Counted from the stretch's first letter, positions 16,622-25,549 are shown. The stretch is DNA of 62,146 bases from Acidovorax sp. NO-1 (GCF_000238595.1 NZ_AGTS01000029.1:1-62146), one strand, 5' to 3'. Made by a program: numbers and translations. The notes: generated by a model from the sequence alone, not told the origin.

Positions 16622-18964
16622 ATGCGACTCTCCCGACAGATACTTACCAAAGCCCTGATCATGCTGGCTGTGCCCGGCATGGGCTGGGCCGCCGATCCGG
16701 CATTGCCCGCTGACGCAGTCCCGTCCGCCGCTGTGCAGGAGCCGCGCATCATCAAGGGCAACGACGTCGTCATCGCACCTCCGCAGGCAACACCCGCACT
16801 GGAGGGTGCAGCCAGTACCTTTCGATTTGAGGAGGCGCCCATTGCAGAAGTTGTGCGCACCATGCTGGGTGACATCCTCAAGGTCAACTACGTGCTTCAC
16901 CCGCCGCTCACCGGCACCATCACCCTCGCCACGCGTACCCCCATACCGGCCGACCATGCCATCTTTTTGCTGGAAAGCGCCCTGCAGGCCAATGGTCTGG
17001 CTATGGTGCGCGACGCGCGAGGCTCCTACCACGTAGGCAAGACGGAAGTCCTCAAGAACATCAGCCCCGGAGTCCGCCAAGTCACCGGCAGCAAGGCCGT
17101 GCTGCAGCCAGGCTCGGGCGCCATCATCGTGCCGCTGCAGTACATCGGCGCGGGTGAAATGGCCACGATCCTTAAACCCATGATGCCCGCCGACGCCCTG
17201 GTGCGCGTCGACAGCCTGCGCAATATCCTCGTGCTGGCCGGTAACCGCGTGCAGGCGGAGGGTTGGCTCGACATTGTCAATACCTTCGACGTGAATCTTC
17301 TCAAGGGTATGTCTGTGGGCCTCTTCCCCCTCAAGCACGCCGATATCAAGGAGGTGGAGGCAGCCCTGCGTCTGGTCAGCGGTGGTGGCGCTGCGCCTGC
17401 TACCTCGTCCGGAGCTGCGCCAGGGCAGGGTGCTAGCGCGGCCGCCAGGGCCACAGGGGGTGCTGGAGCCGCATCCCAGGCGGGCTCCGCCGCGGCCATG
17501 CTGGGCGAAGGCAATCCGCTCTACGGCGCGCTGCGCATCATGCCGGTGGAGCGGCTCAACAGCATCCTTGTGGTCACACCCCGCGCGGCCTATCTGGAGG
17601 AAGCCCGCCGCTGGATTGAAAAACTCGATCAACCCAATGACGGTGGCGCAGAGCCCCAGCTCTACATCTACCGCGTGCAGAACGGTAATGCCCGGCATCT
17701 GGCCAGCGTGCTCTCAGGCATCTTTGGCAGTACGCAGCCGGGCGCTCCCGTCAACAGCGGCGTGGCACCTGGTTTGACCACTAGCGTGGGCTCTACCTTC
17801 GGACAGCAACAGGGTGTGGGCAGCAATATTGGCAGGGGTAGCACCGGCAGTGTGTTCAACCGCACTGGCAGCAGCGCAGGCTTGGGCGGCACGGGCGCGA
17901 GCGGCGGGTTTGGCAGCAGCGGCTTCCAGAACAGGTTCAGCCAGGCCAACCAAGGTGCGGCGGCAGGCGGCCAGGGCAGCGTGGTTGCCAGCCTGGGCAA
18001 CATCCGTGTGGTTGCCGACGAGTTGAACAACTCCATCCTGGTCTGGGGCACCCGAGCCGAGTTCGACAAGATCGAATCCACCCTCAAGCGGCTAGACCTT
18101 CCCCCAACGCAGGTGCTCATCGAGGCCAGCATCATTGAAGTCACCTTGGGCGAAGACCTCAAGTATGGCCTCAAGTGGGCGTTTACCGACAAAGAGCGTA
18201 GCGGCCTTTTTGGCGTTGGCAGCGTGGGGCAGCTGCCTGCCAATTCCAGCGGCGGCTTTACCTACACCCTCTCTGACACTTTGGGTCTTCGTGCCACGCT
18301 CAATGCACTGGCTGCCAAGTCGCTTATCAAGGTTATCTCCAGCCCTTCGCTTATGGTGCTGGACAACCAAACGGCCACCATTGCCGTAGGCACCCAGCAG
18401 CCCGTGCGGTCAGGCGAAATCTCTACCCCCACCACGGGTACCAGCAACATCGTCAGCACCACCACGTACCAGTACAAAGACACGGGCGTGCAATTGTCCG
18501 TGCAACCCTCTGTCAACGCCGGCGACCTGGTGACGCTGGACATCGACCAGTCAGTTACCGACGTGGGGGACGAAGACGCCGTCACGGGCCAGCGCGCCTT
18601 CCTGCAGCGCCAGATCACCAGCAAGGTCGCCGTGCGCTCTGGCGAGGCCCTGGTGCTGGGCGGGCTGATCAAGGACAGCGCCACATCCAACAAGTCAGGC
18701 GTGCCACTGCTGCACAACCTGCCCGTGGTGGGCGGCCTTTTTGGCGCGACCACCAACAACAGCGGGCGCACCGAGCTTCTGGTGATCATCACCCCCAAGG
18801 TTGTGCGCACCGACCTCGAAATCCGTGAAGTGGGCGAGGAACTTCGTGACCGTCTTCAGGGTCTGCGCCTCATCGAAGTGCGCGGCATGCCCGGGGTGCC
18901 TCGCAGCGATACGGCAGTGCCCCAGTCGCCTGCGGGGCTGCTTCAGCCAATCCAGCCACAATGA
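16622..18964 (+). CDS. gspD: type II secretion outer-membrane secretin GspD
   Basis: Forms the multimeric outer-membrane exit channel. The 780-residue precursor has a Sec signal (MRLSRQILTKALIMLAVPGM, cleaved near WAADP), then N0 (FRFEEAPIAEVVRTMLGDIL), N1-N3 domains, and the secretin barrel in the last ~260 residues with I-L-V-W-G-T, VLIEASIIEV and the VPLLHNLPVVGGLFG motif. N2/N3 loops contain two Gly/Ser/Ala-rich insertions (about residues 250-300 and 375-455), longer than usual. Being last rather than second in the operon is typical of this betaproteobacterial arrangement. A pilotin binding tail (S-domain) is short or absent at the C-terminus. Confidence 0.96.
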   Translation: MRLSRQILTKALIMLAVPGMGWAADPALPADAVPSAAVQEPRIIKGNDVVIAPPQATPALEGAASTFRFEEAPIAEVVRTMLGDILKVNYVLHPPLTGTITLATRTPIPADHAIFLLESALQANGLAMVRDARGSYHVGKTEVLKNISPGVRQVTGSKAVLQPGSGAIIVPLQYIGAGEMATILKPMMPADALVRVDSLRNILVLAGNRVQAEGWLDIVNTFDVNLLKGMSVGLFPLKHADIKEVEAALRLVSGGGAAPATSSGAAPGQGASAAARATGGAGAASQAGSAAAMLGEGNPLYGALRIMPVERLNSILVVTPRAAYLEEARRWIEKLDQPNDGGAEPQLYIYRVQNGNARHLASVLSGIFGSTQPGAPVNSGVAPGLTTSVGSTFGQQQGVGSNIGRGSTGSVFNRTGSSAGLGGTGASGGFGSSGFQNRFSQANQGAAAGGQGSVVASLGNIRVVADELNNSILVWGTRAEFDKIESTLKRLDLPPTQVLIEASIIEVTLGEDLKYGLKWAFTDKERSGLFGVGSVGQLPANSSGGFTYTLSDTLGLRATLNALAAKSLIKVISSPSLMVLDNQTATIAVGTQQPVRSGEISTPTTGTSNIVSTTTYQYKDTGVQLSVQPSVNAGDLVTLDIDQSVTDVGDEDAVTGQRAFLQRQITSKVAVRSGEALVLGGLIKDSATSNKSGVPLLHNLPVVGGLFGATTNNSGRTELLVIITPKVVRTDLEIREVGEELRDRLQGLRLIEVRGMPGVPRSDTAVPQSPAGLLQPIQPQ

Positions 18965-19032
18965 TGTGGTTACTTACTAAGTGAGCTACGTAAGTTTATT
19001 CACCATTCAAGACAGCAAAGACTGATTTACCC

Positions 19033-19467
19033 ATGCACAACACAAACAACAAATTCCTGAGCGGGCGTCGCGTCGCCCTGTGCGGCGTGATCGCCGCCGT
19101 CACCCTGCTGGCGGGCTGCGCCAGCTTGGAAACCGGTACGCCCGAGGAAATCGTCAAGGCCCGTGCCGAGGCGCGCTGGAAGGCCATGGTCGCGCACGAT
19201 TTCAAGCGCGCATATGGGTACCTGGCACCTTCGTACCGGGCAGTGTCCTCGTTCGAGCGTTACAACGAGAAATTGAACGGTGGCGCCGCGTGGGCCAAGG
19301 TAGAGGTTGCCCGGGTGCGATGTGAGAATGCAGAAAAATGCACGGCATCAGTCAGAATCGAATCAAAACCCATTGGCGTGATGAACTTCAAGGGTAACAT
19401 CATCACGGGTGTAGATGAAACGTGGCTTCTGGAAGACGGCAAATGGTGGCTGTATCAGAAGCTTTGA
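19033..19467 (+). CDS. small lipoprotein of unknown function
   Basis: A 144-residue protein with a signal peptide ending in the lipobox LLAG/C near residue 28; the next residues are Ala-Ser, so no inner-membrane retention Asp. The mature part (helix, then A-R-W-K-A-M-V-A-H-D-F-K-R-A-Y-G-Y-L and a beta sheet ending E-D-G-K-W-W-L-Y) resembles NTF2-like/SnoaL folds seen in many periplasmic lipoproteins. It lies 68 bp after gspD and before the exported protein. No GspS-type pilotin is recognisable nearby, so it is a candidate accessory or pilotin-like factor, but that is inference from position. Confidence 0.75.
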   Translation: MHNTNNKFLSGRRVALCGVIAAVTLLAGCASLETGTPEEIVKARAEARWKAMVAHDFKRAYGYLAPSYRAVSSFERYNEKLNGGAAWAKVEVARVRCENAEKCTASVRIESKPIGVMNFKGNIITGVDETWLLEDGKWWLYQKL

Positions 19468-19663
19468 AGGGCCGGCTTGCCGGGCCGACTTCTCTGCGCA
19501 AAGGAGGGACTGGTATCGCCATGAATTGAACTGTTGCATTTCATCAACACATCGGATCAAATCATAAATCTCGAAGGCTTTCCCTCTTTAGCGCGTGCTA
19601 CCATCCTCGAGCGTAATCAATCTTGGTAGTTGCGCTTACCAACTTTTTCTAACTGGAGTATTC

Positions 19664-21418
19664 ATGAGAAAAAATGTTCTCTCCCTGAGCATCGCTGCCA
19701 TGATTGGTGGCCTGGGTTTTGCTGGTGCTGCATCCGCTGGTGTGTCCGTGCAAGTCGGTGAAGCCGCTACGGTAATGCCTAACCCTACGGCTGCAACCAG
19801 CCTGGTGATGTCCGCCGACGGCGTGGGTCACAACCTGCTGACGCCTTACTACTCCGTGCAAAACGGCAACGGCACGCTGCTGAGCATCGTGAACACCGAC
19901 ACCAAGAGCGGCAAGGCCGTGAAGGTGCGCTTCCGCGGTGCAGCCAACTCCGACGACGTGTTCGACTTTACCGTGCTGATGTCGCCTGGTGACGTGTGGA
20001 CGGCCAACGTGTACAAGGGTGAAGACGGCCTGGCCCGTATTTTCACTCCTGACAACTCTTGCACACTGCCACGCCGCAGCACGCTGAATGCAACGTCGTT
20101 CAAGACCGACCGCGTGTTTGGTGCTGACGACGCTGCCAAGGCTGTTCAAACCCTGGAAGGCTACGTTGAAATCTTCAACATGGCTGACATTCCTCCTACC
20201 CTGCCTGGTACGGCAGCAGGCGGTGTGGTTGTTGGTGCAGCGACCACGTTCGCTAACCCGCTGTACACCGCCATCAAGCACGTTGCTGGCAAGAACCCCT
20301 GCGGCTCGACCGCAGACGGCGTTTCGCTGCCTGCCGCTGTTCTGGCTCTGCAAGCCAACCCAGCCACTGCTGCTGCAGTGAACAACGCAGCTACTGCCGC
20401 TGACGACAAGGCTGTTTTGGACAAGGGTCTGTGGTCGCCTACCAGCGGCCTGATGGGCAGCTGGACGATCCTGAACCAAAGCTCCGGCTTTGTGTCGTGG
20501 TCTGCCAACATGGTGGCTGTGGAAGCCCGTGCTGGTACTGCGAAGTCTGCTGGCCGCGTGGTTTTCTCGCCCCAGATGGACACCACCGTGGCTGGCGACG
20601 TCATCAACCTGCTGACGTCTGACCCGCTGCTGCGCACGCCCACTGGTGCTGCTGGTGAGTCCGGCATCGTGGCTGCTGCCGAGTACGACCTGCCCGACAT
20701 GTCCACGCCTTATGTTCTGGCTGCTAACCTGACGGACGACAACGTTGGCGCTGCTCAAGCTGCTGATAAAGACAAGCCGCTGGTGCAAGCGCGCTTGCTG
20801 ACTGCTTCTTTGGCTGTGAAGAACGTGATGAATGAATACGTCACGAACCCGCTGATCGAAGGTCAGACCGACTGGGTGTTCTCCATGCCTACCCGCCGCT
20901 ACGCAGTGGGTGTGAACTACGCAGCAGCTACGAAGCCTGCAGCCGTGTTCAATTCGCTGTCTGGTGTGGGTGGTACGGGCGTGGCTGTTGTCGACAACAT
21001 CTCCAAGTATTTCACCAGTGTGAATACAAAGATGGGTACTGCCGGTACTTCGGGTAACCCCACTTACCAAGCTTGCGTTGAAACCGGTGCAGGTGCTAGT
21101 ACCGTGACCGCTTACGACCAAGAAGAAACCTCGGCTTCGAGCGACTTCGTGGTGTCGCCAGGCACGGCCAAGAAGGTGGTGTTCTGTGGCGAAACCAGCG
21201 TGTTGACCGTGAACAGCACTTCGTCGCTGGGCGCTACGATTGCTGCCAAGGACATCCAGACTGGCTTCGCCAGCGGCTGGATGAACATTGCCACCACCGG
21301 CAACAGCAGCCTGGGTCTGCCTGTGATCGGCCACGCCTTCGTGAAGATGACCGGCAACGCCGTGGACGGCAAGTCCACCAACTACAGCATCACCCAAGAA
21401 CACCGCTACACGCGTTAA
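19664..21418 (+). CDS. large exported protein of unknown function (candidate T2SS cargo or surface-layer protein)
   Basis: A 584-residue protein with a clean Sec signal (MRKNVLSLSIAAMIGGLGFA, cleavage near ASA). The mature chain is Ala/Val/Thr/Asn-rich and looks beta-dominated, with four cysteines that could form two disulfides and no C-terminal PEP-CTERM or autotransporter barrel. Codon use is strongly biased to a few codons (CTG, AAC, GTG, GCT) compared with neighbours, suggesting high expression. The ATG at 19664 follows the Shine-Dalgarno CTGGAG; the longer frame from 19595 lacks a signal peptide. A perfect stem TTGGTA/TACCAA (19623-19628/19637-19642) sits in its leader and a strong terminator follows it. 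I do not recognise the family. Confidence 0.85.
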   Translation: MRKNVLSLSIAAMIGGLGFAGAASAGVSVQVGEAATVMPNPTAATSLVMSADGVGHNLLTPYYSVQNGNGTLLSIVNTDTKSGKAVKVRFRGAANSDDVFDFTVLMSPGDVWTANVYKGEDGLARIFTPDNSCTLPRRSTLNATSFKTDRVFGADDAAKAVQTLEGYVEIFNMADIPPTLPGTAAGGVVVGAATTFANPLYTAIKHVAGKNPCGSTADGVSLPAAVLALQANPATAAAVNNAATAADDKAVLDKGLWSPTSGLMGSWTILNQSSGFVSWSANMVAVEARAGTAKSAGRVVFSPQMDTTVAGDVINLLTSDPLLRTPTGAAGESGIVAAAEYDLPDMSTPYVLAANLTDDNVGAAQAADKDKPLVQARLLTASLAVKNVMNEYVTNPLIEGQTDWVFSMPTRRYAVGVNYAAATKPAAVFNSLSGVGGTGVAVVDNISKYFTSVNTKMGTAGTSGNPTYQACVETGAGASTVTAYDQEETSASSDFVVSPGTAKKVVFCGETSVLTVNSTSSLGATIAAKDIQTGFASGWMNIATTGNSSLGLPVIGHAFVKMTGNAVDGKSTNYSITQEHRYTR

Positions 21419-21453
21419 TTGGGAGCTGCTTGCCGCCTTGTGCGGCAAGACTC

Positions 21454-21484
21454 AAAAGGCGGGGGCTTGGCTCCCGCCTTTTTT
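21454..21484 (+). terminator. rho-independent terminator after the exported protein gene
   Basis: AAAAGGCGGG (21454-21463) pairs with CCCGCCTTTT (21473-21482) around a 9-base loop, followed by more T. It isolates the exported-protein transcript from the foldase gene downstream. A smaller hairpin, CTTGCCG-CCTTGTG-CGGCAAG, lies just before it (21429-21449). Confidence 0.9.
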
Positions 21485-21538
21485 CGTGGTGGGTATGATT
21501 CGCCATTCTGGTAGTAACTGCTGAATTGACTCGATACT

Positions 21539-22459
21539 ATGTTGACTGCAAAACGACTCTTTCCCGTGCCATATCTTTTGCGTGCCACATGCGTGGCAGT
21601 TTGCGCCACGGCCTTGGCCTCAGGAGCCTTGGCGCAGGCGGTGTTGTTTGGTGGCCCTGGGGGGCAGGTGTCTACCCTGGATGTGCAAGCCGATGCCGCA
21701 ACACGTATATCCGACCTGGCAAGGTCCACCGTGCTTTCGCGCCCAGCCAACGTAGAACAATTGGCTTCCAACCTGTATGCGCAGCGCATGATGGCAGGGC
21801 TCGCGCAGGCCAAAGGCTTGGCCAGCAGCCCAGAGGCCCGAGCTCAGTTGCAGCTGGCCCGGGAAAAGGCGTTGGCCGACTTGTATTGGGCTGATTTTGA
21901 TGTGAGCCACCAGCCCAGTGACGAAGCGCTCGAAGCCTATGCCCAAAGCACCTATCGCACCATGGATGAGAAAGCGCTACAAGCCCCTGCGCGAGCCCGT
22001 GTGCGGCACATACTGGTCAAGGCTGCAACGCCCAATGCGCGTGAGCGCATGAACGAGCTGTTGACAAAGGCCAAAGCGGGTTCTGACTTTGCGCAGCTGG
22101 CCCGCGAAAATTCTGAAGACCAGGGGAGCGTAGGGCGTGGCGGCGATATCGGATTCGTTGCCGAAGGCGACGGAGACCCTTCCTTTGCGCGTGCACTGGC
22201 TGTGCTCAAGAACCCTGGCGATCTGAGCGACGTCGTGGAAACACCTTATGGGTACCACATCATCCGTTTGGAGGAGCGTCGTGACGCGGGTAAGCGCCCC
22301 TTCGATGAAGTACGGGAAGGTTTGCGCATGCAGGCCCGCGGTGCCTTGATCAAGGAAGCACGCGCCAAAGAGGTTCAAAAACTGCTTGCTGGAGGGCAGG
22401 CCAACGAGGCTGCCATCAACACGTTCTCGTCGCAGTTCAAGCCCGTTGAGCCGCGCTGA
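21539..22459 (+). CDS. periplasmic parvulin-type peptidyl-prolyl isomerase (PpiC/SurA-like)
   Basis: Folding factor of 306 residues with a signal peptide (CATALASGALAQA end), an N-terminal helical chaperone part, and one parvulin domain (~155-260) beginning ARARVRHILVKA and containing FAQLARENSEDQGSVGRGGD, G-F-V-A-E-G and TPYGYHIIRLEE. The family isomerises X-Pro bonds in exported proteins. A gap of ~120 bp with a terminator separates it from the large exported protein, and the wzm gene begins 7 bp after its stop. Its place between a putative secreted cargo and the export genes suggests a dedicated chaperone (inference). Confidence 0.9.
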   Translation: MLTAKRLFPVPYLLRATCVAVCATALASGALAQAVLFGGPGGQVSTLDVQADAATRISDLARSTVLSRPANVEQLASNLYAQRMMAGLAQAKGLASSPEARAQLQLAREKALADLYWADFDVSHQPSDEALEAYAQSTYRTMDEKALQAPARARVRHILVKAATPNARERMNELLTKAKAGSDFAQLARENSEDQGSVGRGGDIGFVAEGDGDPSFARALAVLKNPGDLSDVVETPYGYHIIRLEERRDAGKRPFDEVREGLRMQARGALIKEARAKEVQKLLAGGQANEAAINTFSSQFKPVEPR

Positions 22460-22466
22460 TTCAGCG

Positions 22467-23273
22467 ATGCAGCAGCCCACCCTGGCCCGCGATGTGGTTG
22501 CGCTGTGGCGGGCGCGTGAGCTGGTGGCGGTGTTGGTGCGCCGTGAACTGGCAGCCCGCCATGCGGGCACCGCAGCCGGCGTGGTGTGGCCCTACCTGCA
22601 GCCACTGCTGACAGTAGCGGCCTACTACTTGGTGTTTGACATCGTTTTCTCGATGCGCCTCGGAGCAGGCGCCCCCACCCACGCAGTGGGTACCTTTCTC
22701 ATCGTGGGGGCGCTGCCCTGGATGGCGTTCTGTGATGCGGTCTCGCGGGGGATGAACAGCCTGCTGGAGGCCGGTGGGTTGTTACAGAAAAACTCCCTGC
22801 CACCGGTGCTGTTCGTCACCCGGTCGGTGTTGGGTAGCGCGCTCATCTTCGGGCCGCTGTTGTTACTCATTGTGCTGGCGTATACGCCATTGCACCGGTT
22901 TGGCCTGCCGGTGCTGGCGGTGCCAGCGCTTCTGTTGCTGCAACTCGCCATCGTATGGTTGCTGGCCTATCTGCTCGCCATTCTGGCGGCCGCGTTGCGT
23001 GACGTGGTCCAGATGGTGGGTTTTCTGCTGTCTGTGGGCGTTTATCTGTCGCCCATTCTGTTTCCGTTGTCCATGTTCCCGGCGGGTTGGCAGTGGGTGT
23101 TGTGGCTTAACCCCATGACCACCGTCGTGGTGGGTTTGCAGTCGGTGCTGTTGCAGGGGGCATGGCCGCCGTTGGCAGTGTGGGGCGTGGCGAGCCTCTG
23201 GCTGGCCGGGCTGGCGCTGGTGCTCAATGGCGTGGTGGCGCGTAGCCGTGACCAGCTGGTGGATTGGCTATGA
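22467..23273 (+). CDS. wzm: polysaccharide ABC transporter permease (Wzm-type)
   Basis: A 268-residue ABC-2 permease with six membrane segments, and the family start R-D-V-V-A-L-W-R-A-R-E-L-V-A-V-L-V-R-R-E followed by G-x-x-W-P-Y-L-Q-P. With the adjacent ATPase it exports undecaprenyl-diphosphate-linked polysaccharide across the inner membrane. The ATG at 22467 is used; the longer frame overlaps the foldase. Its stop overlaps the wzt ATG (ATGA). The following Wzt has a glycan-binding tail, which points to O-antigen rather than capsule or teichoic acid export. Confidence 0.9.
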   Translation: MQQPTLARDVVALWRARELVAVLVRRELAARHAGTAAGVVWPYLQPLLTVAAYYLVFDIVFSMRLGAGAPTHAVGTFLIVGALPWMAFCDAVSRGMNSLLEAGGLLQKNSLPPVLFVTRSVLGSALIFGPLLLLIVLAYTPLHRFGLPVLAVPALLLLQLAIVWLLAYLLAILAAALRDVVQMVGFLLSVGVYLSPILFPLSMFPAGWQWVLWLNPMTTVVVGLQSVLLQGAWPPLAVWGVASLWLAGLALVLNGVVARSRDQLVDWL

Positions 23274-24547
23274 GTGATAGCAGCCGTCAGCAGGCCAAGA
23301 ATCCCACACCGCTGGCGCCGGAGGTGGTGCTGCGTGTGTCTGGCCTTGGCAAGGAATACCGGCTGTATGCCAGCCCGCGGGAGCGCTTCAAGGCGCTGTT
23401 CAGCAGCCGGGCCCGGCACACCAGCCATTGGGCGCTGCGCGATGTGTCGTTTGAGCTGCGTCGGGGCCAATGCATTGGGGTGATTGGCGACAACGGCGCC
23501 GGCAAGAGCTCGCTGCTCAAGCTACTGGCCGGCACCATGCAGCCCAGTCAGGGCACGCTGGAGCGTGTGGGCCGGGTCACGGCGATCCTGGAGCTGGGGG
23601 CCGGTTTTCACCCGGAGTTCAGTGGGCGCGACAACCTGTATTTTGGCGGCAGCTTGATTGGTATCAGCCATGACGAGATGGCCCGGTTAGAGCCCGGAAT
23701 TGCCGAGTTTTCTGAGTTGGGCGCAGCGCTGGAGCGTCCGGTGAAAACGTATTCGTCCGGCATGACGGTGCGGCTGGCCTTTGCGCTGGTGACGGCGGTG
23801 CAGCCTGACATGCTGATCATTGACGAAGCCCTGGCGGTGGGCGACCAGCATTTCCAGAAGAAATGCGTGGAGCGCATCATGGCGTTCCGCGAGCAGGGCT
23901 GCACCATTTTGTTCTGCTCGCACAGCCCCTATCACATACGCCACCTGTGCGACACGGCGGTCTGGCTGGAGGGCGGGCGTGTGCGGGCTTTGGGGCCTAC
24001 CGAACCGGTGCTGGGGGCCTACGAGATGCACACCCGGCTTCGCCAGCAGCAGCGTGATGGGTCTGCCGAAGTGCCGGTGTCGCACCCATCGCAGCAAGCG
24101 GTGGCTTCGGCAACGCCTGTGGCTGCGGATGTTGTGGGCGAGCCGTCCACCGCACGCATTCTCTCGTTGACGGTCGCCAACCTGGGCGAGGGCAGCCCAC
24201 CGCTGCTGGAAAGTGCTGACCTGGTGGCCACCATCGTGGTTCGGGGGCGCGGAGATGAGCGGCCGAATATCGGCTTCATGATCGAGCAGTCGCGGGGTTC
24301 GGGCATCACGTCGTTGGCCACGCACGAAGAAGGCGCGCACCCGCATCGCTTGCCGGATGGAAGCTGGCAGTCGGTGCTCACCTTCCCCAATCTGCCATTG
24401 CACAGCGGTGAGTATGTGGTGAGCGCGTTCCTGTTCGATGAGAGCGGGTTGGTGGTGTATGACGAATGGCTGCAGTACCTGCATTTCAGCTTCGTATCAC
24501 CCACGCTGATGCCAGGCCTGGTGCGGTTGCCGCACCATTGGCAATAG
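23270..24547 (+). CDS. wzt: polysaccharide ABC transporter ATP-binding protein with C-terminal glycan-binding domain (Wzt)
   Basis: A 425-residue ABC ATPase: Walker A GDNGAGKSSLLK near residue 80, signature YSSGMTVRLAFAL and Walker B DMLIIDEAL. After residue ~270 comes a Wzt_C-like beta-sandwich (I-L-S-L-T-V-A-N-L-G-E..., L-P-L-H-S-G-E-Y-V-V-S-A-F-L-F-D). In Escherichia coli O9a-type systems this domain recognises the capped non-reducing end of the finished O-antigen, so export waits for chain termination by methylation or similar. Two methyltransferases and a methyltransferase fusion encoded downstream fit such a cap. It overlaps wzm by 4 bp. Confidence 0.93.
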   Translation: MSDSSRQQAKNPTPLAPEVVLRVSGLGKEYRLYASPRERFKALFSSRARHTSHWALRDVSFELRRGQCIGVIGDNGAGKSSLLKLLAGTMQPSQGTLERVGRVTAILELGAGFHPEFSGRDNLYFGGSLIGISHDEMARLEPGIAEFSELGAALERPVKTYSSGMTVRLAFALVTAVQPDMLIIDEALAVGDQHFQKKCVERIMAFREQGCTILFCSHSPYHIRHLCDTAVWLEGGRVRALGPTEPVLGAYEMHTRLRQQQRDGSAEVPVSHPSQQAVASATPVAADVVGEPSTARILSLTVANLGEGSPPLLESADLVATIVVRGRGDERPNIGFMIEQSRGSGITSLATHEEGAHPHRLPDGSWQSVLTFPNLPLHSGEYVVSAFLFDESGLVVYDEWLQYLHFSFVSPTLMPGLVRLPHHWQ

Positions 24548-24571
24548 AAATTCAAGCCAAATTGGCACTTG

Positions 24572-24612
24572 ACGCTTATGCAGTAAGCGCTGGCAGCTAT
24601 TATTTTTGATGT
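24572..24612 (+). repeat. dispersed short palindromic repeat, copy A (intergenic)
   Basis: A 41-base element between wzt and a methyltransferase gene. It contains CGCTTA-TGCAG-TAAGCG and the core AAGCGCTGGCAGCTATT followed by a T-run. The same core recurs at 41880-41920 and 49646-49686, and altered copies lie at 37641-37702 and 58677-58745. Confidence 0.8.
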
Positions 24613-24638
24613 TCTGATGATGGAAGTGCGGGTTCACC

Positions 24639-25523
24639 ATGACGATTTCTGACTCCCCCATTGCGCCGGACTGGTTGGCGCAAGCGCAGGCGCTGATTGC
24701 TAAGGGCGACAAGGCGGGCGCCGCCGCATTGCTGCGCCCTGCGCTTGGGTGGGCTGAGTCGCGTCTTGTAGCGCACAACTTGATGGAACGGAACGCGCTG
24801 CCCGGGGCGTTTGCCGAGTGGATGGGCTGCCCGTGCGAAATTGCGCAGGCGGACGACATTTACCGATTCTTCGAAGCGCATCCGCTCAGCAACAACCCGC
24901 TGCGTGACTACCTGGCGGACGGCTGGCGAACCATGTCGGAACTGGTTCTGCTGTTGGAAGAGGTTGACCACCCCCTTCTGCGCGCCCAGAGCGTGCTGGA
25001 GTTCGCAAGTGGACATGGCCGGTTCACGCGGCATCTTGTGAAGGCCTTGGGGGTGGACCGTGTGGTGGTGTCAGACGTGGTCGAGGATGCGGTGTGCTTT
25101 GCACGCGAGACGTTTGGCGTGCAGGGTTTTGTATCAGCTCCTGTCCCGGAGCAGGTGCAGTGGGATCGGCAGCACGATCTGGTGTTCGTACTGTCCCTGT
25201 TCAGCCATCTGCCCCATGCCACCTGGTCCCGCTGGCTTGAGCGGATTTATGGCATGGTGTCGCCCGGTGGGGTGCTGGTGTTCACCACGCACGGCGCCGA
25301 AGCAGTGCGCAAACAGGGGGTTGTGCTGGACGAAAACGGCTACTTCTTTGCGCCTTCGAGCGAGTCGCAGGCGATAGATGGGCAGGAGTACGGCACCACC
25401 TTTACATCTGAAGCCTATGTGCGGGCGCATATCGCCGACCATTTGCGCGGTGCGACGCTGCTCAAGTTTGCGCCTCGCCAGTTCTGGCACCACCAGGATG
25501 CGTACGTAGTGAAAAAACCGTAG
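24639..25523 (+). CDS. SAM-dependent methyltransferase
   Basis: A 294-residue class I methyltransferase. After a ~110-residue N-terminal extension with no recognised motif, motif I reads VLEFASGHGRFTRHL and the acidic strand VVVSDVVEDAVCFA follows; later motifs include LVFVLSLFSHL and G-G-V-L-V-F-T-T-H-G. A short upstream spacer carries repeat copy A. In an ABC-dependent O-antigen locus it may methylate a sugar residue internally or at the chain end. The methyl acceptor cannot be read from sequence. Confidence 0.85.
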   Translation: MTISDSPIAPDWLAQAQALIAKGDKAGAAALLRPALGWAESRLVAHNLMERNALPGAFAEWMGCPCEIAQADDIYRFFEAHPLSNNPLRDYLADGWRTMSELVLLLEEVDHPLLRAQSVLEFASGHGRFTRHLVKALGVDRVVVSDVVEDAVCFARETFGVQGFVSAPVPEQVQWDRQHDLVFVLSLFSHLPHATWSRWLERIYGMVSPGGVLVFTTHGAEAVRKQGVVLDENGYFFAPSSESQAIDGQEYGTTFTSEAYVRAHIADHLRGATLLKFAPRQFWHHQDAYVVKKP

Positions 25524-25549
25524 GTCTCGTGGCCCAACAAGGATAAAAA

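Noticed and set aside
19471..19492. GGGCCGGCTTGCCGGGCC hairpin after the lipoprotein gene as terminator
   Set aside because: Stem is plausible but there is no T-run, so I did not list it as a terminator.
19664..21418. PEP-CTERM or autotransporter anchoring of the exported protein
   Set aside because: The C-terminus has no PEP motif, hydrophobic helix or barrel-like strand pattern ending in Phe.
19649..21448. 599-codon minus-strand frame opposite the exported protein
   Set aside because: Results from the biased codon use of the plus-strand gene; no signal, no motif.
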